NCBI GenBank assembly: GCA_001874305.1
Contig: MPCU01000007.1
Location: 124,001-188,000, forward strand
Length of the DNA: 64,000 nt
Source of the DNA: Bacteriovorax sp. MedPE-SWde
Lineage (GTDB): Bacteria; Bdellovibrionota; Bacteriovoracia; Bacteriovoracales; Bacteriovoracaceae
Reading direction: 5' to 3'
Shown: piece after piece, positions 61,702-64,000 of the stretch
Position numbering within the stretch: the first letter of the stretch is position 1
Layout of the letters: each line of letters starts with the position of its first letter
Position numbers and translations under genes: made by a program
The notes under the pieces: model-generated
Database searches by the model: none
The model's input: only the letters and a program-made list of their open reading frames with translations
What the model was told of the DNA's origin: nothing

Positions 61702-61728
61702 ATATGGGGTCTAATATAGGCCCCATAT
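61702..61728 (+). terminator. terminator-like hairpin after the YbaK-type gene
   Basis: ATATGGGGTCTA, a 3-base loop and TAGGCCCCATAT (one G-T pair) make a 12-bp stem eight bases past the stop. It is followed by GGTTTCTT, a weak T-run. It can also serve the convergent glutamate-synthase-like gene. Confidence 0.65.
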
Positions 61729-61734
61729 GGTTTC

Positions 61735-64000
61735 TTATAAACTCTTCTTCCCTAGCATGTAGAATTCAATTTCACTCTTAGTCATAATTGGTGAGAGTAA
61801 TTCATAAATATATTTCTCATAGTATGACTTTAGAAATATTTGTTCTCCATCTTGATCTCTCTTTTTTACTCTCTGAAGAACTTCTGGAGCCGTTTGACTT
61901 AGACCATGAGTAGATCTGACCTTTCTCCAATCTTTTACTCCCATCTCACCTATCTTCTCGACATAGAAGTTATGCCATGCTGTTGCAGCGTTAATAGCTT
62001 TATGTGATCTCGCTTCAGGATCTAGCCCTTTTGCAAAAATCGAATTCTTGGCGGCAATCCCGTATGGACATGAACCATTAGCACATTGTTGAACTCTCCC
62101 ACATCCTAGAGCTGATCCCATCCAAAATCTAGCACTAGAAACATCATCAGCACCAAGGGCCATCATCTCAATTGCATCTTGTGGATACATGACACTCCCA
62201 CTTGCCTCAATATGGACAAGATCTCTAACACCTAACTTCTTTAAAATACCATCCATTGAAATTACGGCCATTTGTGTAGTCATACTTACACCTGCGCCTT
62301 CAGGAGCATTTCCAGACCCACCACTAAAGTGAGTCCCATGCCCATCAACCTGGATATGATCAGGTAGTGCATTGTGATCTCTTAGGTATTTCATTCTCTG
62401 GAGTTGAAAATTCAAATCTCCTGGTGCAATTTTCAAAGAGACAGGCTTCTTCGTTACCATCTTTGTCGCAGTAATTAGCTTTGCTAATTCTGCATTGGTA
62501 TATTCATTTATAGATTTAGGTGATTTTACACCTGATGATTTATCAATTTTTCGCATTGCTGCCGTAATAGCATCAACTTTATTCATATCGACTTTTGATC
62601 CACGCTTTGCTGACTGATCAAGTTTAAATTGAACCATCGCCACATTAGGATGTTCTCCAACTTCTTTAAGCTTATCAAAATCAACTTCAAAACCATTCTT
62701 TGAACGTATACCATTAAGAGCTGTCCCAAATTGCGCAACGATCTTAGATGACTTTGTATCTTCTGCATTAAGAACCTTATTTCTAAGTTTCATAATTTCA
62801 TCAATTCTTACTTGAACTTCAAAGAAATCGAGAGTACCTGGTTTAAAATCTCCTGTTTGAAGACCCCAATAAATGACTTCCTCTCTAAGCTTTTTAACAT
62901 CACCATCAAGTAGAGCAAGATGAAACATTGGTCCACCTTCTCCGGTATTAACTGTCATCTGAATACCCTTGTCTCTTGTTAGTTTTGCCTGTGTCGCCAA
63001 GAGGGTAATATGTGACTCAGCTGAGAGTTGAGGAAAACTCATTCCAGATATATTCATCATTGCTGATGCCTTCATTGGCTTTACTTTAATGACTTCACCA
63101 TCAGGAAGAATGACATCCCTTCCGACTTGTTTATAGTCTTTATGTATTTTTGTTATCGTTTTCTCATCAACTCCAGAACCACCTAATACATCAACCCAGC
63201 CCTTATAGAAGTAGTGTCCAAATGATCCACCTATTTTTCCAGTTTCATGTAGCTTTTCAACAAATGTCCATCTCTGCATTTCGCGCTCTGGAGCTTGCTT
63301 AGAAAGATACTTTCTATAGAATGTTCCACCATGTTCAAGAAATGATCTAAAGAGATCCAAACTAGGTCTATATACTTTTTTTGCAAAGAGATGATTTGAT
63401 TTATACTTTGCCTTCACATAGATGTGTTTAACATCCATATTTAGAGCAGCACCAATATAGTTCATGGCCGCACGTATATTTCCAGTCTTAGCAAATGTCT
63501 CTGCTGCCTTATCAACAACGTCTTGTCCATTAGGCGTACTTAAAAGCTTTGCTTCTAGTTCCGCAAGATCACTTGAGTGGAGACTTTTAGATTGCTTATT
63601 TATTTTACTAAGAGCATCTGCAGTATTTCCCTTAAGCTCATTTTTAAATTTATTACTAGTAAATAGAGCATCGTTTTCTTTTGAAATTCTATCTAGAACT
63701 TGTGGTGAAAGATATTCGTATAGCTCATCCTTTCTAATAATTTGACTGTCTCTAACTAAATCAAGAATAGTTTTAACATCCCCGGCATTAGAAAATGTCC
63801 TAAGAGCTTCTTCAATTTCTTTCATCTTCTTTTCGAGTGGAGCTTTCGTGACCTTATCAGGAATCGTGATAAAATCAGAAACAAGATCTGCATATTCTCT
63901 ATTTAAATTATTCTTGAAGTATATATTGTATGTTAGCTCATCAGTGATTAGCTTTCTTATCTCACCTGAAACAATATCATTACCATTAAGCTCATCGATC
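61735..64000 (-). CDS. glutamate synthase FMN-domain protein (partial, 5' end outside window)
   Basis: The frame is open to the window edge beyond the in-frame ATG at 63825, so the 5' end is missing. Residues after ~250 (counted from that Met) form the GltS FMN domain: NISGMSFPQLSAES, VNTGEGGPMF, PVSLKIAPGDLN, QVDGHGTHFSGGSGNAPEGAG and the cluster LGCGRVQQCANGSCPYGIA with three Cys for a 3Fe-4S centre. The glutaminase domain is absent in the visible part, whose N-terminal ~250 residues are instead helical and unfamiliar. It may be an archaeal-type or specialised GltS-like oxidoreductase. It ends near a shared hairpin. Confidence 0.8.
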   Translation of the reverse strand, partial: IDELNGNDIVSGEIRKLITDELTYNIYFKNNLNREYADLVSDFITIPDKVTKAPLEKKMKEIEEALRTFSNAGDVKTILDLVRDSQIIRKDELYEYLSPQVLDRISKENDALFTSNKFKNELKGNTADALSKINKQSKSLHSSDLAELEAKLLSTPNGQDVVDKAAETFAKTGNIRAAMNYIGAALNMDVKHIYVKAKYKSNHLFAKKVYRPSLDLFRSFLEHGGTFYRKYLSKQAPEREMQRWTFVEKLHETGKIGGSFGHYFYKGWVDVLGGSGVDEKTITKIHKDYKQVGRDVILPDGEVIKVKPMKASAMMNISGMSFPQLSAESHITLLATQAKLTRDKGIQMTVNTGEGGPMFHLALLDGDVKKLREEVIYWGLQTGDFKPGTLDFFEVQVRIDEIMKLRNKVLNAEDTKSSKIVAQFGTALNGIRSKNGFEVDFDKLKEVGEHPNVAMVQFKLDQSAKRGSKVDMNKVDAITAAMRKIDKSSGVKSPKSINEYTNAELAKLITATKMVTKKPVSLKIAPGDLNFQLQRMKYLRDHNALPDHIQVDGHGTHFSGGSGNAPEGAGVSMTTQMAVISMDGILKKLGVRDLVHIEASGSVMYPQDAIEMMALGADDVSSARFWMGSALGCGRVQQCANGSCPYGIAAKNSIFAKGLDPEARSHKAINAATAWHNFYVEKIGEMGVKDWRKVRSTHGLSQTAPEVLQRVKKRDQDGEQIFLKSYYEKYIYELLSPIMTKSEIEFYMLGKKSL

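Overview
The window is about 35% GC and gene-dense. It comes from a Gram-negative bacterium that secretes many proteins. Signal peptides and lipobox cysteines are frequent, and there are outer-membrane barrels, a TonB receptor, several secreted trypsin-like and papain-like peptidases, peptidoglycan enzymes (amidase, MltF, L,D-transpeptidase, a lysozyme-like lipoprotein) and many receiver/HD-GYP signalling proteins. This best fits a marine Bdellovibrionota predator of the Bacteriovorax/Halobacteriovorax kind. That is inferred from gene content and base composition; no rRNA is present to prove it. I saw no tRNA, rRNA or CRISPR array.

Layout. 0-9 kb: a protein-arginine-deiminase-like secreted enzyme, a degenerate HD-GYP protein, bioY facing a MarR regulator, an outer-membrane protein, a lysozyme-like lipoprotein and the divergent yqhD/yqhC pair. 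9-19 kb: an accessory, decaying stretch. Intact genes (nitroreductase, DUF4331 protein, LysR plus a metallo-lactonase-like lipoprotein, a ZntR-like regulator with a CDF metal exporter) alternate with gene fragments. Copies of a previously unrecognised ~120-145 bp repeat lie exactly at the fragment borders. Its copies share three paired segments with compensatory base changes. 19-33 kb: a solute-binding protein, a WD40-type secreted protein, prfC, a receiver protein, a very large lipoprotein with two amidoligase-like domains and its neighbour, a papain-like peptidase, an RlmK-like methyltransferase and an HD-GYP response regulator.

33-47 kb: amidase, a periplasmic Cache protein with a chemoreceptor, a 1407-residue secreted protein made of paired-cysteine helical repeats behind a dead trypsin head, a papain-like operon, MscS channel, thioredoxin-like protein, an RHH protein and MltF. 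47-64 kb: a LETM1-like protein, two tandem response regulators, cold-shock protein, thioesterase, lipoproteins, trypsin-like proteases, a TonB receptor with a HmuY-type lipoprotein, L,D-transpeptidase, a flavin monooxygenase-like protein, a YbaK-type deacylase, and a glutamate-synthase FMN-domain protein that runs off the right edge.

How they work together. Three units (Cache/chemoreceptor, HD-GYP regulator, RHH protein) each carry a sigma-28-like promoter (TAAA/TAAT, 15 bp, NCCGATAA/G), which suggests a shared motility regulon. The hydrolases and peptidoglycan enzymes could serve attack on or digestion of prey. HmuY/TonB would take up haem. The strongest candidate for something undescribed is the structured repeat family in the 9-19 kb region.
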